35,713 bases of DNA from HGM13634 sp045537285 (GCA_045537285.1 JAZSPC010000051.1:1-35713); one strand, 5' to 3'. Numbered from the stretch's first letter, positions 24,001-32,001 are shown. Numbers and translations are program-made. The notes: generated from the letters alone by a model not told the origin.

Positions 24001-25656
24001 TTACGGATTTATTATGAATGGTGTTGTAGACTTCTCACCACAACGTTCACATTTCCACCATGTCACCACACCAAGACTAAAAGAAATTTTCCAATCATGT
24101 TGTAGCGGTTCTCCGGAAGAAAATGTACTTGAACCTCTTGCAGTACATCCAGTACATTTATAGTAATATGTAGCCGCACTTGTACATGTAGCATTCGAAG
24201 CCAGATATGTGCTAGAAGTATCCTCTACTGTATAGATATGAGTTGTTGTACTACCGTATGCAAATGTTCCTGTCCCTCTTGCACCGCAAGAACATTTTTT
24301 ATAATATGTTGCTGGCGCTGTACATGTAGCATTAGTTGCTTTGTTTGAATCAGACGTATCGGTTGTAACAGAATAAACATGAGCTGCCAATTCTCCTGCT
24401 ACAAATGTTCCTGTCCCTTTTGCACCGCAAGAACACTTATAATAATATCTTGCCTTTGCAGTACAAGTAGCATTAGAAGCTAGATAAGTAGTCGAAGTAT
24501 CTTCAATATCATAAACATGAGCTGCTAAATCACCTGATTGAAATGTTTCCGTTCCCTTTGCACCACATGCACATTTTTTATAATATGTAGCTTTTTGAGT
24601 ACATGTCGCTCTTGTTGCCCTATTTGAAACAGATGTGTCTGTTGTAATTGTATAAGAATGCGCTAGCAATTCCCCAGATTCAAATGTTTCAGTTCCCGGC
24701 GCACCACATGCACATTTTTTATAATATGTAGCTTTTTGAGTACATGTCGCTTGCGTAGCTCTATTCGAAATAGATGTATCTGTTGTATTTGTATATGTAT
24801 GAGCTAATAATGCACCAGATGTATATGTCGCTGCACCTTTTCCTTGACATCCTCCGCTACATTTATAATAATAGACTGCTTTTGTTGTACATGTAGCAGG
24901 AGATTTTAAATATGCTGGTGTTGTATCTTTTATTACATAACTATGTCCTGTTGCTACTAATATTGATATATCTTTTTCAAATCCACATATTTCACATTTA
25001 TCTCCTTGATATCCCTCTTGTGTACAAGTTGGTTGCTTAATAACTCCGAATTTAAAAGTATGACCAAGTTTTGGTATTACTACTTCTTCTTGCTTTCCAC
25101 ACCCATAATTGCAAATTCTTACTTTTTTTCCATCTGTTGTACAGGTTTGTGGTGTATAAGCCCAATCACCCATCCTGTGTGCATCCGGATCTATTGGAAT
25201 ATCTACCTCTATTTCTTTTCCACAATCTTTACATTTTCTTAATAATATTCCCGTTTTCATACAAGTAGGAGATTCTATAACACGCTCATCCACATACTCA
25301 TGTTGTACATCGTCAAGTATATCATGTACAAATGCTAAAATATTCGATGCACATAAAACTAATATAGCTCCTGTAATCCAATATCCAATTACACCTTTTA
25401 ATTGTGCCCTTTCCTGTACGCTACTAAACATATATCGCATTCCAATTATAATTAAAGAGGCTATGGCTATTATCGTCCCAAGTACTTGCAATGTTCCAAC
25501 TATTCTGTTGGTCATATCTACACTTGATGATGCTGCTGACGTGTTTCCTATTTGTAACTCGGTGTCTATTCCAGAATATCCACTTGCAAAAATGCAAGAT
25601 GGTATTAATATTATTATAGCTAATATTATAAATAATCCTAATATTTTATTTCTCAT
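24001..25656 (-). CDS. VirB2/TrbC-like pilin fused to Cys/His-rich repeats (551 residues)
   Basis: Residues 1-25 are a signal peptide. Two membrane segments (about 50-73 and 88-110) with a short basic turn, YMFSSVQERAQLKG, match VirB2/TrbC pilins. From residue 129 the protein is an extracellular Cys/His-rich region: several CxxCG modules, then five 46-47-residue repeats (His286, His333, His380, His426, His473, His520), each with ATCT, YYxKCxCGAxGT and AHxY. Each repeat offers three Cys and one His, suited to a metal site or disulphides. Known VirB2 proteins are about 100 residues and form conjugation pili with VirB4-type ATPases, none of which is here. It has its own promoter and terminator. 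The function is unknown; a surface fibre or metal-binding display is possible. Confidence 0.8.
   Translation of the reverse strand: MRNKILGLFIILAIIILIPSCIFASGYSGIDTELQIGNTSAASSSVDMTNRIVGTLQVLGTIIAIASLIIIGMRYMFSSVQERAQLKGVIGYWITGAILVLCASNILAFVHDILDDVQHEYVDERVIESPTCMKTGILLRKCKDCGKEIEVDIPIDPDAHRMGDWAYTPQTCTTDGKKVRICNYGCGKQEEVVIPKLGHTFKFGVIKQPTCTQEGYQGDKCEICGFEKDISILVATGHSYVIKDTTPAYLKSPATCTTKAVYYYKCSGGCQGKGAATYTSGALLAHTYTNTTDTSISNRATQATCTQKATYYKKCACGAPGTETFESGELLAHSYTITTDTSVSNRATRATCTQKATYYKKCACGAKGTETFQSGDLAAHVYDIEDTSTTYLASNATCTAKARYYYKCSCGAKGTGTFVAGELAAHVYSVTTDTSDSNKATNATCTAPATYYKKCSCGARGTGTFAYGSTTTHIYTVEDTSSTYLASNATCTSAATYYYKCTGCTARGSSTFSSGEPLQHDWKISFSLGVVTWWKCERCGEKSTTPFIINP
24097..24801 (-). 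repeat. Five tandem 46-47-codon repeats
   Basis: Coding repeats of about 141 bp in the first VirB2-like gene. Alternating types are visible: one with NRAT.ATCTQKATYYKKCACG and one with YLASNATCT...YYYKCSCG. The DNA has diverged between copies more than the Cys/His pattern has, so the pattern is probably maintained by selection. Confidence 0.85.
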
Positions 25657-25695
25657 ACTATTTCTTCCTATTCTTTTATTAAATTACTTAATTTA

Positions 25696-25785
25696 ATTTT
25701 ATAATTTATAAACAATTTTGTCAATTAATTTGGTGTTTTATTACAGTTATATTGAAAAATGTAATATTTTTGAAACAAATGTAAA
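25696..25785 (-). promoter_or_regulatory. Promoter and TTACA motifs, first VirB2-like gene
   Basis: On the minus strand, TTGACA (25724-25719), 17 bp, TAAAAT (25701-25696). Two TTACATTT motifs lie further upstream (plus-strand GTAA at 25761 and 25781), 20 bp apart and 36 bp from -35. This is a looser version of the arrangement at the other three sites, so regulation may differ. Confidence 0.6.
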
Positions 25786-25817
25786 AAAAGACCTTTGAAT
25801 ATTCTTTCAAAGGTCTT
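25783..25817 (-). terminator. Terminator of the second VirB2-like gene
   Basis: AAGACCTTTGAA (25788-25799) and TTCAAAGGTCTT (25806-25817) are perfect complements, with seven T on the minus strand. The two VirB2-like genes are therefore separate transcripts. Confidence 0.88.
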
Positions 25818-25853
25818 ATATATAGAGCTAAACTTGTTAATTTAATTGTTAAA

Positions 25854-27101
25854 TTATTCCCATTTGTACCCACATTTTGAACAATATGTTTTTTTCCACC
25901 ACAACATTCCTGTTGTTTTTGCTTTATCGCACGTTTCTATTGCACCAAAAATTTCGATTAGTCTACAACATTCGTAAGTTCTTTGTTCTCTATGCTTTCC
26001 ATTGTCAAGTGATTTAAATGAATTAGTTGCAGTAGGTACGTTATGAGCCCCTAAATCTTTTTCTCCATACTCTGTATACGTAAATCCGCAAATAGAGCAA
26101 GTATATTTAGTTTCCTCTTTTTGTGTACACGTACCCGGTGTTGTTTCTACACGGTATGAATGGCTGCTTGGTGAACCATTTTCTCTTGTTTCAGTTGCAC
26201 CACATACTGTACAAGTATGCTTTTCTATTTTCGGTGATGTACATGTTGCAGGACTTTGTTGAGTCCAACTTCCATAGCTATGACCTAGTGATGAACCATT
26301 TTCTCTTGTTTCTGTTGCACCACACCTTGTACAGCTATGTTCTTCTATTTTCGGTGATGTACATGTTGCAGGACTTTGTTGGGTCCAATTTCCATAACTA
26401 TGGCCTAATGGTGAACCAGAACTTCTAGTTTCAGTTTTATTGCATCTAACACATTTATGTTGTTCTACCTTAGCTGCTGTACACTTAGCTTCTATTTTGG
26501 TTGTCCAGTCTCCATAACTATGACCTAATGGTGAACCAGAATTTCTAGTCTCAGTTTTATTGCATCTAACACATTTATGTTGCTCTACTTTTGGTGTTGT
26601 ACAGTTAGCTTCTGTTTTTGTTGTCCAATTTCCATAACTATGGCCTAATGCAGGAATAACCGTCGTATACTGTTCATCACAACCCAAATCTGTACATTCA
26701 TGATATGCACTTCCGTTTTGGGTACAAGTTGGCTCAACTCTACTAATTTCCCAACTATGTCCTACATCTTGCATAACAGAATGTGCAAGTGCTAATATAT
26801 TTGATGTTGCAAAAACTAATACAGCACCAGCTACATAATATGGAATTACACCTTTTAATTGAGCTTTATCATCAACGCTACTTATCATATATCTTATGCC
26901 TATTATAATTAGGGCGGCAACTGATATTATTGTACCTAAAACTTGGAGTGTTCCCACTATGTTGTTTGTCATAACTACACTTGATGATGCTGCTGACGTA
27001 TTTCCTATTACTACATTTGTATTAATCCCTCCATACCCATATACAGTTATAGGTAAAATTATCAACATTACCATTACTAATATTACTAATTTTCTTTTCA
27101 T
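25854..27101 (-). CDS. VirB2/TrbC-like pilin fused to Cys/His-rich repeats (415 residues)
   Basis: A paralogue of the neighbouring 551-residue protein. The first 110 residues are closely similar: signal peptide (1-22), the shared GNTSAASSSV motif, and two membrane segments (about 48-70 and 86-107). The extracellular part has a CxxxGC module, then four tandem 40-residue repeats at 153, 193, 233 and 273, each with GHSYG, a single Cys, KCVRC or SCTRC, and TETR. Two further Cys modules follow, ending in KTYCSKCGYKWE. Each repeat has three Cys and two or more His. GTGAGGT precedes the ATG. It arose with its neighbour by duplication and then gained a different repeat set. The function is unknown. 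Confidence 0.8.
   Translation of the reverse strand: MKRKLVILVMVMLIILPITVYGYGGINTNVVIGNTSAASSSVVMTNNIVGTLQVLGTIISVAALIIIGIRYMISSVDDKAQLKGVIPYYVAGAVLVFATSNILALAHSVMQDVGHSWEISRVEPTCTQNGSAYHECTDLGCDEQYTTVIPALGHSYGNWTTKTEANCTTPKVEQHKCVRCNKTETRNSGSPLGHSYGDWTTKIEAKCTAAKVEQHKCVRCNKTETRSSGSPLGHSYGNWTQQSPATCTSPKIEEHSCTRCGATETRENGSSLGHSYGSWTQQSPATCTSPKIEKHTCTVCGATETRENGSPSSHSYRVETTPGTCTQKEETKYTCSICGFTYTEYGEKDLGAHNVPTATNSFKSLDNGKHREQRTYECCRLIEIFGAIETCDKAKTTGMLWWKKTYCSKCGYKWE
26166..26645 (-). repeat. Four tandem 120-bp coding repeats
   Basis: Each copy encodes exactly 40 residues, from GHSYG to the next. Copies 1-2 and copies 3-4 form two closely similar pairs, suggesting recent doubling and possible length variation between strains. 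Confidence 0.9.
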
Positions 27102-27121
27102 ATTTATACCTCACTAAAATA

Positions 27122-27181
27122 ATTATATAATTAATTTCTGTTTTGGTCAACAAATATCGAAAATTGTAATAAAATTGTAAT
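27122..27181 (-). promoter_or_regulatory. Promoter with 11-bp operator repeats, second VirB2-like gene
   Basis: On the minus strand, TTGACC (27150-27145), 17 bp, TATAAT (27127-27122). Two TTACAATTTT repeats (plus-strand GTAA at 27166 and 27177) lie 11 bp apart, 15 bp upstream of -35, just as at the glucosaminidase promoter. Confidence 0.75.
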
Positions 27182-27208
27182 ATTTTAACAAATATAATTA
27201 TAGCTGAG

Positions 27209-28141
27209 TTACACCGCGAAATTTATTCCACGAGCCACAACATCTTTCATGTTCTCTATTAAATCATCTATTTCTTTTGGTGTTACTATCATATTGTAGT
27301 CATTTGGAATTAGTGCTTCTTTTATTTCTTCATAATTATCTTGCTCTTTTAATCTATTTAAATAATCATTTGATTTTGCTTCGTTCTGTAATTTAGTAAT
27401 AAATAAATCTAAGCAATCATTCACTAAAACTGCACTTTCTACAACTGTTGGAATCCCTAATGCTATTACCGGAATATTTAATGTGCTTTGTGATAATTCT
27501 TTTCGTGTATTTCCTACTCCTGCACCTGGCACAATTCCTGTATCTGCTAGTTGAATTGATGAGCTTATTCTATCCATACTTCTTGATGCTAGTGCATCTA
27601 TTACTATAACTAATTTAGGTTTTATATTTTCTACTATGCCATTTACAATTTCTAAGGTTTCCATACCTGTCGTACCTAAAACTCCGGGTGATATAGCACT
27701 TACGGCTCTTGTTCCTTCTTCTAATGCTTCTGGCATATATTTTAAAATATGTCTTGTTACATCAATTTCGTTTATCACTTTTGGTCCTAATGAATCTGGT
27801 GTAACATATATATTTCCTAAACCTACAACTAAAATTTCATCTTGTTTTTGTACATGTGTATCTATTAATTTTTTCAATTCACCAGACAACACATTTCCAT
27901 AATTTTCTATTTCTTCATCTGTTGCAAGTTTTAATTTTTTAATATCTATTGTTATATAACTACCTACTGGCTTCCCTATTGAATTTGCTCCATTTTCGTT
28001 TGTAACCTTTACTTCTGTTATTCTTATATTCCCTTCTTCTCTTATATTAGTTTCTATCCCATCAATATTATCTGTTATGTTATTATTTTTCTTAAATAAA
28101 TCTGCTCTTTCATCAGCTAAATCTGTTCTAAAATTATACAT
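27209..28141 (-). CDS. gpr: Germination protease GPR
   Basis: A 310-residue spore protease that degrades small acid-soluble spore proteins early in germination. The family is clear from the N-terminal FRTDLADERADLF, the region where the zymogen is processed, and from LVVGLGN, ISPGVLGTTGMET, VIDALASRSMDRI and DTGIVPGAGVGN, which contain the conserved acidic residues of this aspartic-type protease. The start is the ATG at 28141, eight bases after GGGAGG; a longer ORF to 28174 would include that site. A GTATA...CAATAATA pair upstream is compatible with a forespore (sigma G) promoter, but this is weak. It ends without an obvious terminator. Confidence 0.93.
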   Translation of the reverse strand: MYNFRTDLADERADLFKKNNNITDNIDGIETNIREEGNIRITEVKVTNENGANSIGKPVGSYITIDIKKLKLATDEEIENYGNVLSGELKKLIDTHVQKQDEILVVGLGNIYVTPDSLGPKVINEIDVTRHILKYMPEALEEGTRAVSAISPGVLGTTGMETLEIVNGIVENIKPKLVIVIDALASRSMDRISSSIQLADTGIVPGAGVGNTRKELSQSTLNIPVIALGIPTVVESAVLVNDCLDLFITKLQNEAKSNDYLNRLKEQDNYEEIKEALIPNDYNMIVTPKEIDDLIENMKDVVARGINFAV

Positions 28142-28197
28142 ATATAAAACCTCCCTTGTTATTATTGTATACAAAGGAAAATTTTATACTAACTTTA

Positions 28198-28226
28198 TTG
28201 CGATTTACATAATTTTATGATATAAT
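28198..28226 (+). promoter_or_regulatory. Promoter of the small RNA between holA and gpr
   Basis: TTGCGA (28198-28203), 17 bp, perfect TATAAT (28221-28226). It resembles the S1-gene promoter (TTGCG box and ATGATATAAT). It is divergent from gpr. Confidence 0.75.
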
Positions 28227-28301
28227 ATATTTAACTTCGAGTTAATATACTCAAGGTTCTAAATCCACGGCGTATGTTTCGCCGTGCAAAAGGAGAAAGC
28301 C

Positions 28302-28349
28302 ATGAACAAACGGCCTAACTGGGGTTGGCGGCCCAGAGATAAACTCTAA
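28302..28349 (+). CDS. 15-residue Trp/Arg-rich leader-like peptide
   Basis: The ORF reads MNKRPNWGWRPRDKL. AAAGGAG ends about eight bases before the ATG, so translation is plausible. Two of its three arginines are CGG, a codon almost absent from the window. If the ribosome shifted +1 at the first CGG, it would read a different 19-residue peptide ending further downstream. It could be a leader peptide sensing CGG decoding, a small bioactive peptide, or a chance ORF in a structured RNA. Confidence 0.4.
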   Translation: MNKRPNWGWRPRDKL

Positions 28350-28388
28350 TTTATATAATTAATTTAAAAATCACGCCACTTTATCCCG

Positions 28389-28424
28389 AAGGGCATCACT
28401 TTATTTGAAGTGATGCCCTTTGGT
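28389..28424 (+). terminator. Terminator of the small RNA
   Basis: AAGGGCATCACTT (28389-28401) and AAGTGATGCCCTT (28408-28420) are perfect complements, followed by TTTGGTTTTAT on the plus strand. The minus side has no T run, so it serves the small RNA rather than holA. Confidence 0.88.
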
Positions 28425-28437
28425 TTTATATATTTAA

Positions 28438-29458
28438 TTAACTACAATATTTTGAAAGTATTGCTTCTAATCCCACATTTAAATCTATTAATCCTATTTT
28501 TGAATTTTTATCTAACAATATAAATTCATCTATTATCTTTCTTAATTCTTCTTTTTTAAAGTATCCTGCTTGTGTTTTATACTTGCTTGCTAAAAATAAT
28601 TGATTAGGTTTTAAATTTAAAGCCATAGCTATATCCTTTTTTTCTTCTAATGCTAATTTTGTAAAATATAGCTTTTTAAAGTGATTATATAATGTTATTA
28701 ATATTTTTTGTATCGGTTCTTTATTATATATTAAATTTTCCAATGTTTCTAATGCATTTTTTATATCTTTCTTACCTAACAAATCTGTTAAAGTAAAGAT
28801 TACTGCCTCTACTTCTTTTATGCAAAGTAAATCTATATCTTCTTTTTTTACAGTCCCATTTTCTCCTTCATATTCTATAAGTTTTCTAGATTCATTAATT
28901 AGTTCTTGCATACTTGTTCCACAAGTTTCAATCAAATATTTTAATGTTATATCATCTATATTTACTTTATATGCATTAAATATTCCTTTTAATCTTCCTG
29001 CTATTTGAGATGTCGTTTGTTTCTCGAAACTGCATACTTTTGCTTCTTTTTCTAAAAGTTTATATAAGCTATTTTTTTCAATTTCTTGTTCAATAAATAT
29101 TACAATATTAAATTCTTTAATATCATCAAAATTTTCAGTAAAATATTTAAATACTTTTTCTTTTAATTCTTTAAGCTTCGAATTTTGTTTTTTACCTTCT
29201 TTTTTTAGAAGTCCAGAATTTTTAACTATTACCAACTTTTTTTCATAACCAAATGCTGGTGTTTCTAAATTTGATATTAATTCTTCCACATTTGTTTCAT
29301 CTATTTGAATATAGTTTATACCGCAAAATAAGCTCTCCAAATAGTTTTTTCATTTTCTTTAAAGAGCTTTCTAAAAGGAATGTCTCTTCTCCATACATTA
29401 GATACACTCCTTCTAAAATATTTGATTTTAATTCTTTTTCTAATTCTACTATTGTCAT
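28438..29458 (-). CDS. holA: DNA polymerase III delta subunit, interrupted by a +1 frameshift
   Basis: The clamp-loader subunit that opens the sliding clamp; essential in bacteria. The N-terminal part (MTIVELEKELKSN...GVYLMYGEETFLLE...KLFGELIL) reads from the ATG at 29458, with AAAAGG before it, to 29324. The rest (GINYIQIDETNVEELISNLETPAFGYEKKLVIVKN onward) is in the +1 frame from 29322 to 28438. Skipping the C at 29323 joins them into 339 residues, the usual length of this family. The codon at the break is CGG (29323-29321), the only in-frame CGG of the gene. Since the gene is essential, programmed frameshifting or a sequence error is more likely than real loss. It is last in the murB-yvcK-debranching-ruvC-holA run. 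Confidence 0.85.
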
Positions 29459-29469
29459 ATCTTTTCCTT

Positions 29470-29955
29470 TTACAATTTTTCTGCAAATTTTGCTGAATGT
29501 GCGTGACATATTGCTATTGCCATACTGTCTGTTATATCATCTAGTTTTGGCAGACTATCTACTTTCAAAATAGTTTTTACCATTTTTTGCACTTGCACCT
29601 TATCTGCTCTTCCATATCCTACAACTGCTTGTTTTACTTGAAGTGGTGTATATTCAAAAGTAGGAATATTATTTTGACATCCCACAACTAAAACAACCCC
29701 TCTTGCTTGTGCAACATTTATAGCAGTTTTTACATTGTTGTTAAAAAACAATTCTTCAACTGATATTGCATCTGGCTTAAATTCATTTATTAAGTTTTGC
29801 ATATCTGTATAAATTTGTGAAAGTCTCAGTGGAAATGATTGTTTTGCTGGTGTTGTTATTGCTCCACTATGTATCAATTTAAATTTATTTCCAACATAAT
29901 CTATTATGCTATATCCTGTTATTCCATACCCTGGGTCTACTCCCAAAATTCTCAT
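29470..29955 (-). CDS. ruvC: Holliday junction resolvase RuvC
   Basis: A 161-residue endonuclease that cuts Holliday junctions at the end of recombination, acting with RuvAB. The start ILGVDPGYGITGY holds Asp7. Glu67 is in SVEELFF, and Asp140 and Asp143 are in LDDITDSMAIAICH, matching the four acidic active-site residues of the E. coli enzyme. Length is normal for the family. The gene lies 18 bp after the debranching enzyme and 11 bp before holA. The partners ruvA and ruvB are not in this window. Confidence 0.95.
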   Translation of the reverse strand: MRILGVDPGYGITGYSIIDYVGNKFKLIHSGAITTPAKQSFPLRLSQIYTDMQNLINEFKPDAISVEELFFNNNVKTAINVAQARGVVLVVGCQNNIPTFEYTPLQVKQAVVGYGRADKVQVQKMVKTILKVDSLPKLDDITDSMAIAICHAHSAKFAEKL

Positions 29956-29973
29956 CTTTTATTCCCTTCAAAA

Positions 29974-31986
29974 TTATTTTTCTAGTATTATTCTAAATAC
30001 CTCTGCTACGCTCCAAGCCTGTGCTAATGCACCTTTTGGCAATTGTGGCTTTTTAGAATCATAAAGTTCTGATATACTACCTATTATTCCATCATTATCT
30101 AATGCTATTGCGAAAGTTTCTTTTGTTGTTTCTATAAAGTCTTTTAGTTTTTGTTCATATTGTTTTTTATCTTCTTTATTTTTTGTAGCTTTAATAATAT
30201 TCTTTAACGAATCATAATATAGACCTAAAAGCCATGGCCAAGTAATACCTTGATGATAGCTCATATCTCTTTTAAAGCCATCTCCCTCATAAACTTCTAT
30301 ATAGTTTGTTTCTCCTTTTGCGAGAGTTTTCAAACCATAGTTATTTAATAATTTAGTTGTAACAACATCAAATATATTTTTAGCTTCTTCTGTATTACAA
30401 TCTATTACTGGATAAGTTAAGCTTAATGCAAACAATTGATTTGGTCTTATTTTTACATCTCCTAAAACATCATATAAGCATTTTCTCTTTTTATTGTAGA
30501 ACTTTTCGTTGAAAGATTTTTTAGTTTTTTCAGCCATTTTCTTATATACTTCCGCTGCATTTTTTCCTTCAAATTTATTTGCTAAGTCTTCTAAAATTTT
30601 TAAAGCATTATACCATAAAGCATTTACTTCTACTACTTTTCCATTTCTTGGTGTAGCTGGCATTCCTAAATATTTAGCATCCATCCATGTGTTTTGTGTT
30701 TTTTCTGTTCCAGAAGAAATCAAGTTATCTTCGTCTAGATATATATTATTATCATCTATATCTATTCCTTTCGAATATGCTTCTATTATTTCTTTTAATT
30801 TTGGGTAAAAATTTTCGATGAATTTATAGTCATTTGTATATTCTAAATATTTTTGTATTTGTTCAAATAATAGTAATGATGCATCAACACTATTGTATAG
30901 TGGTCTATTATCAAACTCTGAATACCCATTTGGAAGAAGTCCAAATTTTATATCTCTTATAAATGTAATTAATACTTCTTTTGCTATATCAAATCTTTTA
31001 GGAATTAATAATAAACCTTCAAATGCTATCATAGAATCTCTTCCCCAGTCTAAAAACCAAGGATAACCAGCTATTATAGTATGTAACTTAAAGTTTGGTC
31101 TATTTACCACAAAATTATCTGTTGCTATTATATATTTTTCTATTAATCTTCTATATTCCTTATCTTCATTAGCTTCTGTTTCTTTTTTTACATTTATTAA
31201 TCCAGAATCTATTATCATTTTATTTATTCTTACAATTTCATTATCTATGATTTTTTTAGTATCGATTTCTTCTATATTATTTTCTAATGAACATATAAAG
31301 CAAATTTCTTTTTCCTCATTTGGAAGTAAATCTATTTCATATCTTCCTGTTACAATTAAATCTTCCTCCGGGAAAAAACCTCTTTTTTCTTCTTCTATAT
31401 AGTACATGTTTTTAAATGTATCATTATAGTGTTCAATATAATTACCATCTGTCATGTACATATATACAGGATAATGATGATTGTTATCTATAATCAATTC
31501 TACTTTTCTGTTCTTTACTGTTTGCCCTAAATTATAATTGTGATTTGTATTTATTGAATGGAAGTCTCTAAAATTAACAATCGGAGCCACTTTAAACTTC
31601 GCATTATATTCTCCATTTTTAATTTTATAGTATAAACAAACTGTGTTTTTACCATATTCCATACAAATTAGTTTTTTAATTTCTGTTTCTTTTACTTTGT
31701 ATGAAAATATAGGTATAAATTCTTTTTCAAATCTTACTAAGTTTTTATATCCTTCTGATATATAATTTTTGCACATATTTGTATATAAAACATGTTCTTT
31801 ACCATTTATTTCTATTGCCTCATCTAATTTTGAAAGTATAACATTTCTACGAGCTGGCGGAACAAGTGGTGCAACTAGTAATCCATGATATTTTCTAGTA
31901 TTGCACCCTATTATTGTAGAATAGCTATATCCACCTATGCCATTTGTTAATATCCATTCTTTATTTAAACCACTTTCTAAATTCAT
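29974..31986 (-). CDS. Glycogen debranching enzyme (amylo-alpha-1,6-glucosidase type)
   Basis: A 670-residue cytoplasmic enzyme that removes alpha-1,6 branches from glycogen, of the archaeal/bacterial GDE (GH133) type. The N-terminal beta-rich domain (1-270) starts EWILTNGIGGYSYSTIIGCNTRKYHGLLVA, a clear signature. The C-terminal (alpha/alpha)6 domain has GYPWFLDWGRDSMIAFEGLL (about 309-328), WMDAK, VEVNALWYNALK and SYHQGITWPWLLG. AGGAG precedes the ATG. It lies in an operon with murB, yvcK, ruvC and holA, away from the GH57 branching enzyme, with which it should share the pathway. YvcK's role in carbon and wall balance may explain the linkage. Confidence 0.92.
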   Translation of the reverse strand: MNLESGLNKEWILTNGIGGYSYSTIIGCNTRKYHGLLVAPLVPPARRNVILSKLDEAIEINGKEHVLYTNMCKNYISEGYKNLVRFEKEFIPIFSYKVKETEIKKLICMEYGKNTVCLYYKIKNGEYNAKFKVAPIVNFRDFHSINTNHNYNLGQTVKNRKVELIIDNNHHYPVYMYMTDGNYIEHYNDTFKNMYYIEEEKRGFFPEEDLIVTGRYEIDLLPNEEKEICFICSLENNIEEIDTKKIIDNEIVRINKMIIDSGLINVKKETEANEDKEYRRLIEKYIIATDNFVVNRPNFKLHTIIAGYPWFLDWGRDSMIAFEGLLLIPKRFDIAKEVLITFIRDIKFGLLPNGYSEFDNRPLYNSVDASLLLFEQIQKYLEYTNDYKFIENFYPKLKEIIEAYSKGIDIDDNNIYLDEDNLISSGTEKTQNTWMDAKYLGMPATPRNGKVVEVNALWYNALKILEDLANKFEGKNAAEVYKKMAEKTKKSFNEKFYNKKRKCLYDVLGDVKIRPNQLFALSLTYPVIDCNTEEAKNIFDVVTTKLLNNYGLKTLAKGETNYIEVYEGDGFKRDMSYHQGITWPWLLGLYYDSLKNIIKATKNKEDKKQYEQKLKDFIETTKETFAIALDNDGIIGSISELYDSKKPQLPKGALAQAWSVAEVFRIILEK

Positions 31987-32001
31987 TTGTTTCTCCTAAA
32001 A

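Larger units (their letters stand above)
28233..28424 (+). ncRNA. Structured small RNA of unknown class with an internal short ORF
   Basis: An independent unit of about 190 nt on the strand opposite to its neighbours, with a strong promoter and a strong terminator. Stem 1 is AACTTCGAGT with ACTCAAGGTT (28233-28258). Stem 2 is CACGGCG with CGCCGTG (28266-28286). A ribosome binding site, a 15-codon ORF (28302-28349) and possible GGCC pairing follow, then the terminator. It is much more GC-rich than its surroundings, which in such a genome suggests selected structure. It matches no riboswitch or RNA class I can name. In many Firmicutes rpsT lies between holA and gpr; here this RNA takes that place. 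Confidence 0.6.

Noticed and set aside
24097..26645. Regularly spaced repeats in 24097-24801 and 26166-26645 as a CRISPR array
   Set aside because: The repeats are 120-141 bp, directly adjacent without unique spacers, and lie in open frames keeping a Cys/His pattern. They are coding repeats.
24001..27101. Conjugative element with type IV secretion
   Set aside because: Only VirB2-like pilins are present. There is no VirB4 or VirD4 ATPase, relaxase, integrase or other transfer gene in the window; the TraX-like gene alone is not evidence of conjugation.
28261..28345. Possible cyclic-di-GMP or other riboswitch in the holA-gpr gap
   Set aside because: A short AAAGCC segment recalls the GEMM motif, but the required flanking motifs and tetraloop hairpin are missing, and a terminator follows directly with no controlled gene downstream.
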